Shown here: positions 15,378 through 24,742 of the stretch, piece by piece
Layout of the letters: every line of letters begins with the position of its first letter
Numbering within the stretch: the stretch's first letter is position 1
Source of the DNA: Selenomonas sp. oral taxon 892 str. F0426
Lineage (GTDB): Bacteria > Bacillota > Negativicutes > Selenomonadales > Selenomonadaceae
Direction: 5' to 3'
Assembly (NCBI RefSeq): GCF_000468035.1
Contig: NZ_KI260545.1
Span: forward strand, 85,777 to 149,776
Length of the DNA stretch: 64,000 nucleotides
Made by a program: the position numbers and the translations under genes
Notes under the pieces: generated by a model
Databases searched by the model: none
Told to the model about the DNA's origin: nothing
The model's input: the letters and a program-made list of their open reading frames with translations, nothing else

Positions 15378-17323
15378 CAGAACGTTCCGCCGACGCGGAA
15401 GTGGACGCGTCCGCCCTGGGACCCACGGCCATAGTCAAGGCGCAGCGGTCCAATCGGCGTATTGAGACCGAGGCCAATGCCAACACTCACATGCATGTTC
15501 TCCGGCATAAAGCCGCTCGTCCAAGCACCGCCGTAATCCGTAAAGAGCGCTCCTGTCACCTTAGACACAATGGGGAAGCGGTATTCTGCTGAGAGGAGCG
15601 CCATGCGCGTACCGCGGAACTGATCCTCGCGGTAGCCGCGGATCGTATCCTGCCCGCCCACACGGAACTGACTGTACTCCGAGATCGTTCCCTTACTGAT
15701 GCCATACTGTCCGCGCAGGACAAATACCTGCGCACGGCCAGCCTTCAGGTAATGTGCATCGCCGAGCGTATACTTCTGATACGAGAAGTCGCCTCCGAAT
15801 CCCGCAAACTCTGCCGAGAGCGAGGCGCGTGCGCCCATCGTCGGCTCGTAGATATTATCGCGCGTATCCGTTACGTGTTCGAGCGTAATGCTGCGCGTCG
15901 TGCCAAAGTTGTTCTTGATCCACGCAGAAGCCCCGCTGCGATTTCCCGCATTACCAGACTCCGTGTGTTTGACATATTTGTCCTGGCGGTTGCGCAGCGT
16001 AACAAAGTTCGTCGAATACTCGCTCATCGGCCGGCTGAGGGTAAACTCACCGCCTGCATATTTACGCATGAACGACTCCTTGTGGTTGCCGTTCTCATCG
16101 TAGTCATCGTATTCATAGGTGCGGTTGTAGAGACGCAGTGTCCCCGCCGTCTCCTTCTTATCGAGCCACGGACGGCGATACATAAACGTATAGCCGCGCG
16201 CATCCGTATCATCACCACTCATTTCATAGCTGAGGCTGATCGTGTCGCCCATGCCGCGGAAGTTCGTGTCGCTGACACTCACCATGCCGACCATACCGTC
16301 AGAGCTGGAGTAGCCCGCGCCGATGCCGAACGAGCCCGTGCGCTTCTCCTTGACATCCAACTCCATGATAACCGCATTCGGCTCCACGCCCGGATTCATC
16401 TTGACATTGACATCCTCGAAGAAACCGAGGTTATAGACACGCTGCATACTGCGGCGCGCCATGTTTGCATTGAACGGCTCTCCGACCTTCTGCCGCATCT
16501 CTCGAAGGATGACGTGCTCCTTCGTCTTCTTGTTGCCCTTGACCTTATACCCCTCGAGCATGCCCTCGCTGATCTTGATCGTGAGCGTTCCGTCCTGTGC
16601 GATGTTGAGATCTGTGATCTTCGCAAGAATGTAGCCGTCCGCACGATACTTCTCCTGGATCGCCTGCACATTCTCCTGCAGAACACGCGAGTTCAGAAGT
16701 TCACCGTTTTTTACTGTGACAAGCCCCATCAGAGTCTCTGTCGACTCGACCGTATTGCCCTCGATCTTCACTTCCTTGAGCTCTGGATTCTCGAGAACAT
16801 TGTAGGTCAGAACGACTCCCTCCGGCACCTTCTCAAAGGTCGGATAGAGATCGTAGAAATACCCCGTCGCATAGATCGCATCACGATCTCGCGTAAGGCC
16901 TTCCTCTGAAACAGCATCGCCCACATGCATCGCAAGCGCTGCACGCGCCGTCGGCTCTGTTGCCTCCGTTGCACCGCTGAAATTGATTTCTACAATCGTC
17001 TTGCCGATCTGTTCTGCAAGATAGTTGGAGATCTCCTGCTCTGCGGGGCGCTTTTCCGCCCATGCAGCAGCACGCTCATCCGAATTTGTGGGAGCAGGCG
17101 CTGCAGTGAGTGTCGGCGCATCTGTGACAACCGTACCTGTCGAGTCCATCACAGCAGACGGCGCGGCATCACTCAATACCGGTGCATCTGGTGCTGCAGA
17201 CGCGGATGCCGCAGTCTCTGCGGCGGCCTCCTCTGCCGCAAACGCATGCGGCAGAGTGAATGCAGATACCCCTACACTAAGGGCAACGGCGAGTGTCAGT
17301 CTCTGGTATTTCTTGCTGTTCAA
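15377..17323 (-). CDS. bamA: outer membrane protein assembly factor BamA
   Basis: A 648-residue Omp85 protein. A signal peptide is followed by an Ala/Pro/Thr-rich stretch (to about residue 95), then POTRA repeats (about 105-330, including VKIEGNTVESTETL and YKVKGNKKTKEHVI) and a C-terminal beta-barrel from about 345. The lid-lock region contains FRVGGQDTIRGYREDQFRGT (the RGF/Y-type motif) and the protein ends in VGGTF. Only about three POTRA domains fit, fewer than the five of E. coli. The start is TTG at 17323, eight bases after GGAGG. It inserts beta-barrel proteins in the outer membrane. Confidence 0.95.
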   Translation of the reverse strand: MNSKKYQRLTLAVALSVGVSAFTLPHAFAAEEAAAETAASASAAPDAPVLSDAAPSAVMDSTGTVVTDAPTLTAAPAPTNSDERAAAWAEKRPAEQEISNYLAEQIGKTIVEINFSGATEATEPTARAALAMHVGDAVSEEGLTRDRDAIYATGYFYDLYPTFEKVPEGVVLTYNVLENPELKEVKIEGNTVESTETLMGLVTVKNGELLNSRVLQENVQAIQEKYRADGYILAKITDLNIAQDGTLTIKISEGMLEGYKVKGNKKTKEHVILREMRQKVGEPFNANMARRSMQRVYNLGFFEDVNVKMNPGVEPNAVIMELDVKEKRTGSFGIGAGYSSSDGMVGMVSVSDTNFRGMGDTISLSYEMSGDDTDARGYTFMYRRPWLDKKETAGTLRLYNRTYEYDDYDENGNHKESFMRKYAGGEFTLSRPMSEYSTNFVTLRNRQDKYVKHTESGNAGNRSGASAWIKNNFGTTRSITLEHVTDTRDNIYEPTMGARASLSAEFAGFGGDFSYQKYTLGDAHYLKAGRAQVFVLRGQYGISKGTISEYSQFRVGGQDTIRGYREDQFRGTRMALLSAEYRFPIVSKVTGALFTDYGGAWTSGFMPENMHVSVGIGLGLNTPIGPLRLDYGRGSQGGRVHFRVGGTF

Positions 17324-17398
17324 AGGCGAAACCTCCTACATTGCGCACGAACTGCGCTATTTCAATCCACCCGCAGGATTCGCGGGAGGACAGATCGA

Positions 17399-17950
17399 CT
17401 ATTCTCTTAAAATCTTGCCGCCGACCTGCATAAGCCGCTGCAAATCGGCGTTCGGCATGTGCACAGACGCCCTGGACATCAAATGCGGAGATACAGGTTC
17501 TGTATCCGCAGCGCGCCCCGATTCCTCGACGCGATCCGCTGCCGGGGGTGATTCACGCTCCGAAGGTACATATTCTGCGCTCTGTGTTGCAGCCGGCAAA
17601 GGCTGCTCCGGCGGATGAAATGCTGTTGGATCCGGCACGGGAGCACGTGCTTCCACAGATATTGCCGCCTCCTGCGCCGCAGGCGGCGGAATGGTCTCAG
17701 GCACCGCAGTCTTCCCCCACAGCATCCACGCGATGACGCCTGCCGCCGCGATCGACGGCACGAGCCATGTGCTCCACCGCTGGAAGCGAGCGCGACGGTC
17801 GGCCGCGACTCGCGCAAGCTCTGCACGCGCAAGCATGAGCTTCAGATCGCCCGCAAGATCATCCTCACCGGCGAGCGCATTCTCCGCCCCCATGAGCCAG
17901 TCACGTGCCGCACGAATGGATTTTGCACGCTCTCTGCGATCCGCATCCAC
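17399..17950 (-). CDS. single-pass membrane protein downstream of a sigma factor, possible anti-sigma factor
   Basis: A 183-residue protein of unknown family. The first 50 residues are charged and helical (WLMGAENALAGEDDLAGD), followed by one transmembrane helix (about residues 62-80) and a Pro/Ala/Glu-rich, probably disordered extracytoplasmic part with a helical end. It starts with GTG after GGGAGGAGG, 80 bases beyond the sigma-factor stop. The cytoplasmic N-terminal/one-TM/outer-domain layout and its position suggest an anti-sigma factor or a sensor, but no zinc-binding or other diagnostic motif is visible. Confidence 0.65.
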   Translation of the reverse strand: MDADRRERAKSIRAARDWLMGAENALAGEDDLAGDLKLMLARAELARVAADRRARFQRWSTWLVPSIAAAGVIAWMLWGKTAVPETIPPPAAQEAAISVEARAPVPDPTAFHPPEQPLPAATQSAEYVPSERESPPAADRVEESGRAADTEPVSPHLMSRASVHMPNADLQRLMQVGGKILRE

Positions 17951-18029
17951 CGCTGCTCCTCCTCCCGAGATTATACTACAGTCTATAGTCTGGATTCAAG
18001 AAGTTAAAATTAAAGCTTGGTACTAATTT

Positions 18030-18662
18030 TTAATTCTGCCAATGCTGCATAAAACGGGAGAGCATGCCGCGAATGCGGCGGATGCCATGCTGCTGCAGCC
18101 GATAGATGTGCGCCGGCGTCACGCCAAGCGTTTCTGCCATAGTCTGCGCACGTGCACCACCGATGGTCACGCCCTCGAGCACAAGGCGCTCCTGTACGGG
18201 AAGACGCTGCATCGCTGCATCAAGTACCCCAAGCAGCGCGTGGTGTTCGGCAAGTTCTGCAACCGACGGCTGCTCATCGACAAGCATTTCCTTCGCCGTC
18301 TCCGGCGTCTCCGTTTCAGACTCGAGGCAGGGCAGATCGACGTTGCCCTCGCGCCTAAGAAAATCCATAATACGACCGCGTACCCGATGTACTGCGTAGA
18401 GGCTAAACGCCACATTTCGCGCGGGATCGTAGTGCTCCACCGCCTCGATCAGCCCAACCGTTCCCTCCTGCACCGCATCCATCACAGCAGGCAGCGAGCG
18501 GTACGGCGAGACTTCACGGAATACGAGCGGCTGATAGCACTCAATGATTCGTTGGCGTGCCGTCTCATCTCCGTGCTCCTTATAGGCGCACCAGAGTGCC
18601 CCCTCCTCCTCCGGCGTAAGCTTTTGGACGGCAGAGAGTTTTTTTATGTATTCCGTAAACAC
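18030..18662 (-). CDS. sigma-70 family RNA polymerase sigma factor
   Basis: A 210-residue sigma factor with region 2 (about 45-105: AVQEGTVGLIEAVEHYDPARNVAFSLYA, here cited in pieces: DAVQEGTVGLIEA and FSLYAVHRVRGRIMDF) and region 4 (about 150-205: LPVQERLVLEGV and MAETLGVTPAHIYRLQQHG helix-turn-helix). Region 3 is reduced. I chose GTG 18662, seven bases after AAAGGAGG; longer readings extend into tamB and have no site. It begins 14 bases after the tamB stop, inside the envelope cluster. It resembles the SigF/WhiG-size group more than small ECF factors. Confidence 0.88.
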   Translation of the reverse strand: MFTEYIKKLSAVQKLTPEEEGALWCAYKEHGDETARQRIIECYQPLVFREVSPYRSLPAVMDAVQEGTVGLIEAVEHYDPARNVAFSLYAVHRVRGRIMDFLRREGNVDLPCLESETETPETAKEMLVDEQPSVAELAEHHALLGVLDAAMQRLPVQERLVLEGVTIGGARAQTMAETLGVTPAHIYRLQQHGIRRIRGMLSRFMQHWQN

Positions 18663-18675
18663 AGACACACCTCCT

Positions 18676-21600
18676 TTAGAAACGTATCCTGGCCTCAACA
18701 CTGATGAGTTGATTCGAACCCTCACGATCATATGAGATGCCGAATCGTTCGTTGAAATCATATTGTATGCCATAGCGACGCTTATCCGACGCGCCGCCAA
18801 GCCCCTGCACATAGCGTACAAGTATACGATCCCCAAAATACTTGCCGATCTCCAGATTGTATTCATTCTCGTTCTTCCGAACCGCCTCATCATCCCGCGT
18901 TTCAAAGAGCGCTCCGCTCCCGCTTGAAAGGCGAAACACGTCCAGATGGAGGAAGTTCTTCACAGAGTCCTCCACTTCGGACAGGATGCTCATCTGCAGG
19001 CCGATGGAGAGGATATCTGCTGCCGTAATGCCGCCCTCGCCATTCTGGTAGGCGCTGCGCAGCGTAAGCATGCGGATGATCTCCTCCTCCGACATCTCAG
19101 GACTCGAGCCAAGACGGAAATCCATATGATCGAGGGGGCCATGCGCGGAGAGGTAAACGCGGGTCCGCACAAGACGCGCCTCAGCGTAGAATGAAATCTC
19201 CGGCAGGAACGACTCCGGCTGGTTGAACGTCGCCGTCCCTTCACGGATCTTGAAGACTGTTCTGAGATAGCTGACCGTATCTCCTCGCCGTACGCCAATC
19301 ATCCCCGTTGTCCGCGGATGATGCGTCGTCCCGCCGAAATGAACATGGCCGGACGGATGAATATCGTAGAAATTTGGGCTGAAGAAATGGACATGACGAT
19401 TGACATTGAGATCGACATCGAGGATGAAATGCGGCAATGCATCATCCGTATCCGGGATTGATGGGATCGAGATGAGTGCTCGATCCAGCTCGATGCTGCC
19501 AGAGAGTTTCGGCAGACGCTCGCCCCAGTATTCATCCTCTGTCAGGCGCAGAGAGCCGCTCAAAGGGCCATCGAAGAACGATGTTTTGATGGCAAGCGCA
19601 TTCATGACGAGTGCAAAGTCATACCCCGTTGGCTCCATGCCTCTCAGGTCCATGCGTCCCGTCATCATATAGCTGCCGTCTCCCATACGCCCCGTGCAGG
19701 AACGTACAACAAGCGCATCGCCGAGCGCATCAACCTGGATATCCATATTCGTGATGGGATTCTCGAGATATTTGATTTTCAGTGCACCGTCTGTGACGCG
19801 CACAGATCCATCCAGACGCGGTGCAGCGAGCGTTCCGTGCAGCTTCAAGCTGCCCTCCGTAGGCCCGAGCGCCCACTCCACATGCTTGGAGAAAACGGGC
19901 AGGAGGGAGAGATCGGCATTGTCAAGCGCGATTGTCAGATCGATCTCGTCGTAAGCGTTGATATTTTCATCGCGGTCGGCCGTGAGAGCACGCAGAGGCA
20001 GCTTGCCATGGGCACTCGCCGTATAGGCAATGCCGTCGATGTACTTCGTCACCATGAGCTGCTTCAGATCAATGACCGAGTTGCGCAGCTGTGCCGCACC
20101 GAGCAGCTCATCGAACGAGTTGCCCCGCATCCCGCCGCCCTTTGCCGCAAAATGGAGGTCGGCCTCCGGGTTCTGCGTACTGCCGCCGATATGTGACGTC
20201 AGCGTCGCCGTTCCCGTCACCTCTTCCTCCACACCGGCAAAGCGAGTGAATATGCCGAGCGCAATATCCGAGGCCGCAATATCGACATTCACCAGCCCAT
20301 TGAAGTCGGCGGTTCCCGTTACAGAGAACGCCCCCGCCCCCTGCTCACCCGAAAGTCTGCGCAAGCGCAGGACATGGTTCTCGAGGCCGATATCAAGCAT
20401 GAGATGACGGATGGGGTAGGACGCAAGTGTGCCTTCTCCAATCTCACCCATGAGCACAATCGACGGATTGTCAAGAGTTCCGCCAAGCTGCACTTTGCTC
20501 GTGATCGTTCCCGTGAGGCGCTCTTCCTTCTGATTTGCAAGCGCAAGCAGCGCCCCGACATCCATTTGCCCGATATCCATCATCCCGCCGATCGTCTGCG
20601 TATCTATATCGTAGCGCAGACGTGCCCTTACCGAGCCCTCTGTTCCCTGACGGAATCCCGTATCATCCAGTTCGATGATCCCATTTTCATAGTGAGCAAA
20701 GCTGCGAATCTCCGTCAGTTCCACGCTGTTCATCGTGATCGCATCTGCCTTCAGCTCTCCGCGGAAAATCGGATGGGAAATAGTACCCCCGACTTTTCCG
20801 TTGAACACACCGTGTCCCGAGACTTCATAGGGAAGTTTGTGTTCAAATCGTTTCATGTCGAGATCACGCACCTCGGCATCGAAATCGAGCAGTCCCTGCG
20901 TATTGATCGTACCATTCAGCACCATATCCACCATCGGCGAATAGATGTGAAATACCTGCACACGGATGATCCCGTTATCGAGGAAGTAGTCACCGTCCAT
21001 ACCTGAGAGCACCGCTCCGGCATAGCTGCCGCGATAGAAATGAACATAACCGACTGCATGGGGGTTATCGAGCGTTCCCGTGAACTTGATGATGTTGTCA
21101 ATATTGCCTGTAATCGGCTGATCGGGCGCAACGAGCGCGGCCACATCCTCCATGCGTGCACCCATCGTATCAATCTGGATGTCGAGGCGGCGCTCGCCCG
21201 TAAAGCCAATCTTCCCGTTGACGAGCCAGACCTCACGACCACCGCGCTCCATCGAGAAGTCATAGATGCCAATGCCGGAAAGCGAACCGTCAGCACGGAA
21301 AAGGAGGCTGTCAAATGGCTGATACATGAGGTCGCCGTTCATCGCAGAGACGCGCATCTCTACGTAAGGATCACGGATGTCTCCATGTATCTCTCCGCTG
21401 AAATCCGAAATTCCGGAGAAATGCAGCCGATCGTCTAGATCGTTCAACAGAGAGAGATCCGCATTTCCGCCATAGAAACGCAGATCGAGGCTGGAACCGC
21501 CGATGATCCGCCCCTCGACCCCGAGGTCTGTATCATTTGCAAGGTTTAGGCTCAGGAAATCGATCGTGATATCGCTTCCACACATCATAAAGGATGCACT

Positions 21601-23007
21601 CGCGCGCTCAATCGGAATATTGCGGTAGCTGCCGTCCAAAACCTCCGCACTTCCATAGACAGCAAGTGCGGAGCGTTCCGTTCCCTGCCCGCTGATCCCA
21701 AGGTCTGCATGCAGATGCCCCTCCACACCATCCGGGAGAGACAGATCAGCCGCACGCAGCTGTGCGAGTGCAATATTATCTGCCGTGAGATGTGCCGTGT
21801 AACTACGGTCTGCGGTATCAAAGAGCCCCGCGCCTGAGAGCTTGCCGCCAAAAAACTCCGCCGTCAAGTTTTCGAAGGAAAGAACACCATCCGCATAGGA
21901 GACATCTGCCTCTGCCGCGCGGAAGGAGGTATCATACGCCCTCCCCTCTGCCGCTGTCATTCGTCCCCTCACCGAAGGGGATGCAACGGTTCCTGTCACA
22001 TGAAGATCTGCTGTCACAGCGCCTTCATAGGGGCTGTTCGTGAGAATTCGATCAATGGCAAAATCCTCCGCGCGCACACGGAGGTCGAGATAGGGGGCAT
22101 CCGTATCGAGACGGATCGTCCCGTCCACACGAGCGATCTCACCCATTGCCTCTGCAGTCGCAGCCACAAAGAGAGCGCGCTCATTAAATGTAATCGCCGT
22201 GCTTGCCAGATGCAGCTCTGTACCATAGAGCTCTGCCGCGCCATTGGCACCGTCAACACGCCCCTCAAGTGTCATGATGCCGTCCACGCGCCGCAGCTGC
22301 ATTCCCACATGATCCGCATGGATATCATGAATGTGCAGATCGCCAGGCAGCGTTCCCGCAGGGAAAAAATTCAACAAGGGCGTCAGATCGGCATCGTCTG
22401 ATATCAGATAGAGTTCCTGCGAGCCTCCGACATAGTTGCCGCGCACATGGAGAGGAACTCCTGTGAGTGCGCCCACGAGATCATAGGAAATGTCGCTGCG
22501 GTCGATCTCTACCGTGCCTGTAATCCCGTCCAATTCATAGGTGCGGCCATCCGCAGTGACGGTTGCTGTCGCATCCTTCGTGCGGATTCGGCCTTCGAAC
22601 GAGCTCGGTTCCGTGTCGTTCGCGCCAAGATCGTCGTAGTTCCACGTGCCGTCCGCACGCTGTACGACCTCTATATGTGCGCCCGTAAGCAGTATTTCGT
22701 CAATCGAGGTTTCCGGCGCTGAAAGCAACGAAAGCAGACGAAGTGTCACCCGTGCCTCATCAGCACGGAGGACAGGCTCCGCCTGCTTATCATAAATCAC
22801 AACATCATCCAGTTTCAGCTCATGCAGAGAACGGATCTCCACTGCACCGATGTGCACAGCCGTCCCCAGCTTCTGCGCCAGGAGGCTCTCCGCCATCCGC
22901 CCGGCCTCAGCCATAAACGACTGGGCGCGCACAATGTGGATGAGACCTGCTGCGCAGATGAGGGCCACTGCCAGCACCAGCGCCCCGACATACGCTTTCC
23001 GTCTCAT
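18676..23007 (-). CDS. tamB: translocation/assembly module TamB family protein
   Basis: A 1443-residue AsmA/TamB-type protein. One N-terminal transmembrane helix (about 7-25) is followed by a very long beta-rich region made of repeated short strands, typical of the hydrophobic groove that bridges the two membranes. The C-terminal DUF490 domain (about 1090-1443) is clear: DIHPSGHVHFGGTTHHP, GTATFNQPESFLPEI, SEEEIIRMLTLRSAYQ and an end of ISVEARIRF. TamB-like proteins move phospholipids between membranes or assist outer-membrane assembly. It lies between tolC and the sigma-factor gene with gaps of about 10 bases on either side. Confidence 0.94.
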   Translation of the reverse strand: MRRKAYVGALVLAVALICAAGLIHIVRAQSFMAEAGRMAESLLAQKLGTAVHIGAVEIRSLHELKLDDVVIYDKQAEPVLRADEARVTLRLLSLLSAPETSIDEILLTGAHIEVVQRADGTWNYDDLGANDTEPSSFEGRIRTKDATATVTADGRTYELDGITGTVEIDRSDISYDLVGALTGVPLHVRGNYVGGSQELYLISDDADLTPLLNFFPAGTLPGDLHIHDIHADHVGMQLRRVDGIMTLEGRVDGANGAAELYGTELHLASTAITFNERALFVAATAEAMGEIARVDGTIRLDTDAPYLDLRVRAEDFAIDRILTNSPYEGAVTADLHVTGTVASPSVRGRMTAAEGRAYDTSFRAAEADVSYADGVLSFENLTAEFFGGKLSGAGLFDTADRSYTAHLTADNIALAQLRAADLSLPDGVEGHLHADLGISGQGTERSALAVYGSAEVLDGSYRNIPIERASASFMMCGSDITIDFLSLNLANDTDLGVEGRIIGGSSLDLRFYGGNADLSLLNDLDDRLHFSGISDFSGEIHGDIRDPYVEMRVSAMNGDLMYQPFDSLLFRADGSLSGIGIYDFSMERGGREVWLVNGKIGFTGERRLDIQIDTMGARMEDVAALVAPDQPITGNIDNIIKFTGTLDNPHAVGYVHFYRGSYAGAVLSGMDGDYFLDNGIIRVQVFHIYSPMVDMVLNGTINTQGLLDFDAEVRDLDMKRFEHKLPYEVSGHGVFNGKVGGTISHPIFRGELKADAITMNSVELTEIRSFAHYENGIIELDDTGFRQGTEGSVRARLRYDIDTQTIGGMMDIGQMDVGALLALANQKEERLTGTITSKVQLGGTLDNPSIVLMGEIGEGTLASYPIRHLMLDIGLENHVLRLRRLSGEQGAGAFSVTGTADFNGLVNVDIAASDIALGIFTRFAGVEEEVTGTATLTSHIGGSTQNPEADLHFAAKGGGMRGNSFDELLGAAQLRNSVIDLKQLMVTKYIDGIAYTASAHGKLPLRALTADRDENINAYDEIDLTIALDNADLSLLPVFSKHVEWALGPTEGSLKLHGTLAAPRLDGSVRVTDGALKIKYLENPITNMDIQVDALGDALVVRSCTGRMGDGSYMMTGRMDLRGMEPTGYDFALVMNALAIKTSFFDGPLSGSLRLTEDEYWGERLPKLSGSIELDRALISIPSIPDTDDALPHFILDVDLNVNRHVHFFSPNFYDIHPSGHVHFGGTTHHPRTTGMIGVRRGDTVSYLRTVFKIREGTATFNQPESFLPEISFYAEARLVRTRVYLSAHGPLDHMDFRLGSSPEMSEEEIIRMLTLRSAYQNGEGGITAADILSIGLQMSILSEVEDSVKNFLHLDVFRLSSGSGALFETRDDEAVRKNENEYNLEIGKYFGDRILVRYVQGLGGASDKRRYGIQYDFNERFGISYDREGSNQLISVEARIRF

Positions 23008-23017
23008 AGAAAACCTC

Positions 23018-24547
23018 TTATTTGCTCATCTCCGCCTCATAGGCAGCATTTGCCGCCTTCACACGCGCTGCTGCAGCCGCTGCGGCATCCATAGACACAT
23101 GCGCAGGGACGGGGCGCACCTCGGCCCTCTTTGGTGTCTCAAAGAGTGCATCATCGTGCAGACGTGCCTCCGTGCGCACGGCGGGAGGACGTTTGCCCTC
23201 TGCCTCGGCCGCACGATAGCGTACCGCATCGAGATCGACAGGCACTCCCATCGCATTGTCAAGGCGCGCCTTGCTCGTATTGTAACTGTAGAGAGCGGTC
23301 GAGTAATTCATGCGTGCGATCGTCAGATTGTCCGACGCGCGCATGACCTCAAGATTCGTCCCCACACCCGCATTGTAGCGGACACGAGCGATGTTATAGT
23401 CCTCTTCCGCCTGCTTTACTGCTGTTTCCGTCGTCTTGATATTCTGCTCAGCCGCGCGCAGATTCAGATACGCCGTATGGACATCGAGGCGGATCTGCTC
23501 ATCCGTCGCTGCGAGTGCCTCCTCCGCCTTGCGGAGCGTCGCCTTTGCCGCATCCACCTGCGCCGCTGTCACACCGTTGTCAAAGATATTCCACGACGCG
23601 CTGATCCCTGCCGCCCACTGATTGCTGCTCGTGTGGTCATCCTTGAATGGCCGCTCGCCCGCAATCGATCGCGTCGCTGCTGCGTTCACCGTCGGATGAT
23701 ACCCCGCCTTTGCCGTACGCACGCCCTCCTCTGCCCTCTTCACGGCATAGACTGCCGCCGCGCCGTCTGCGCGGTAAAGCAGCCCATAGTTCGTGCAGTC
23801 CTCGAGCGAGAGTTCATAGTTCGTATAGCGCAGTTCATCGTTGATTGTGAGCGTCGTATCCGTCGGCACGCCGATCACATTGTTCAGCGTCGCCACAGCG
23901 ACTTCATAGTTGTTCTTCGCTGTCGTCAGATTCTGCTGTGCATTCGCAAGCTCCACCTCCGAGGCAAGCACATCGGCACGTGCTACCGTGCCAACGCGGA
24001 ACTGCGCATTCACATCCGCGAGATGGGCCTGCAGTGTCGCTACCGTATCCTCGCGCACCTTCACCAGATTGTGCGCCTGCAGAATGTTAAAATAATCCAC
24101 CGTTGCCGTTAGGCGGATCGCCTGCTTCGTCTGCTCGAGCACAAGGTCCGCCGCACTCAGCCCGTAACGCGCTGCTTTCCGCTGCGCATTCAGCGCAGCA
24201 TTATAGACAGGCATCGAGATCGTGCCCGTATTGCCGTAGTTATAGTCGTACTTTTTTCCCGTCATGCGTGCCTGCGCATACGCCTCACCGCCGATGCGGT
24301 TCGCCGTCGCCGTCCATGTCAGCGTCGGTCCCATCGAGCGGTTCGCCTGTGCGAGGGAAGCATGCGCTGCATCCACATCCGTCAGCGACTGCTTGATCGT
24401 GCGGTTGTTCTCAAGTGCCATCTGTACGGAACGCGAAAGATCCACCTGCATCGTCTCCGCCGAGACTGTACCCGTAAAAAGCCCAACAGAAGCAGTCAGG
24501 GCAAGTCCCCGCAGCAATCGTTTGGCAAAACGTTCCCTAATTTTCAA
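23018..24547 (-). CDS. tolC: TolC family outer membrane channel
   Basis: A 509-residue outer-membrane efflux protein. After a signal peptide it has two homologous halves of long helices plus barrel strands; ALENNRTIKQSL and VRYNAGVGTNLEVMRASDNLTIARMNY are family hallmarks. The start is TTG at 24547, downstream of GGAGG. A C-terminal Ala-rich tail follows the second half. It is the first gene of the tolC-tamB-sigma-bamA run. It would serve as exit duct for efflux pumps or type I secretion; no pump partner is encoded next to it. Confidence 0.92.
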   Translation of the reverse strand: MKIRERFAKRLLRGLALTASVGLFTGTVSAETMQVDLSRSVQMALENNRTIKQSLTDVDAAHASLAQANRSMGPTLTWTATANRIGGEAYAQARMTGKKYDYNYGNTGTISMPVYNAALNAQRKAARYGLSAADLVLEQTKQAIRLTATVDYFNILQAHNLVKVREDTVATLQAHLADVNAQFRVGTVARADVLASEVELANAQQNLTTAKNNYEVAVATLNNVIGVPTDTTLTINDELRYTNYELSLEDCTNYGLLYRADGAAAVYAVKRAEEGVRTAKAGYHPTVNAAATRSIAGERPFKDDHTSSNQWAAGISASWNIFDNGVTAAQVDAAKATLRKAEEALAATDEQIRLDVHTAYLNLRAAEQNIKTTETAVKQAEEDYNIARVRYNAGVGTNLEVMRASDNLTIARMNYSTALYSYNTSKARLDNAMGVPVDLDAVRYRAAEAEGKRPPAVRTEARLHDDALFETPKRAEVRPVPAHVSMDAAAAAAARVKAANAAYEAEMSK

Positions 24548-24693
24548 AACTATTTCCTCCTCGTCCGTTAACAGGATACACCCGAACGGCGGGCTGCTCC
24601 AAACACAGTCAACACCAAGAAATCGTATAGACAGATGCTCTAATTGTATCAGCTTCGCCCCTTTTTTTCAAATAAATTTATTGTTAGCTAGGC

Positions 24694-24726
24694 GAAAAAA
24701 ACCGCCATCCAAGATGGATGACGGCT
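24694..24726 (-). terminator. terminator of the hook gene
   Basis: On the minus strand GCCGTCATCC pairs with GGATGGCGG around TCTT, followed by TTTTTTT. It lies 17 bases beyond the flgE stop and separates it from the tolC cluster. Confidence 0.85.
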
Positions 24727-24742
24727 CTGTGAAGCAAAAGGT

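Noticed and set aside
15752-16909. Long open frame (385 codons) on the plus strand within bamA
   Set aside because: It is antisense to a clear BamA gene, Arg/His-rich with no family motif, and has no ribosome site; a codon-bias shadow.
22850-24112. 420-codon plus-strand frame across tolC/tamB
   Set aside because: Antisense to two well-supported genes, basic low-complexity composition, no recognisable domain.
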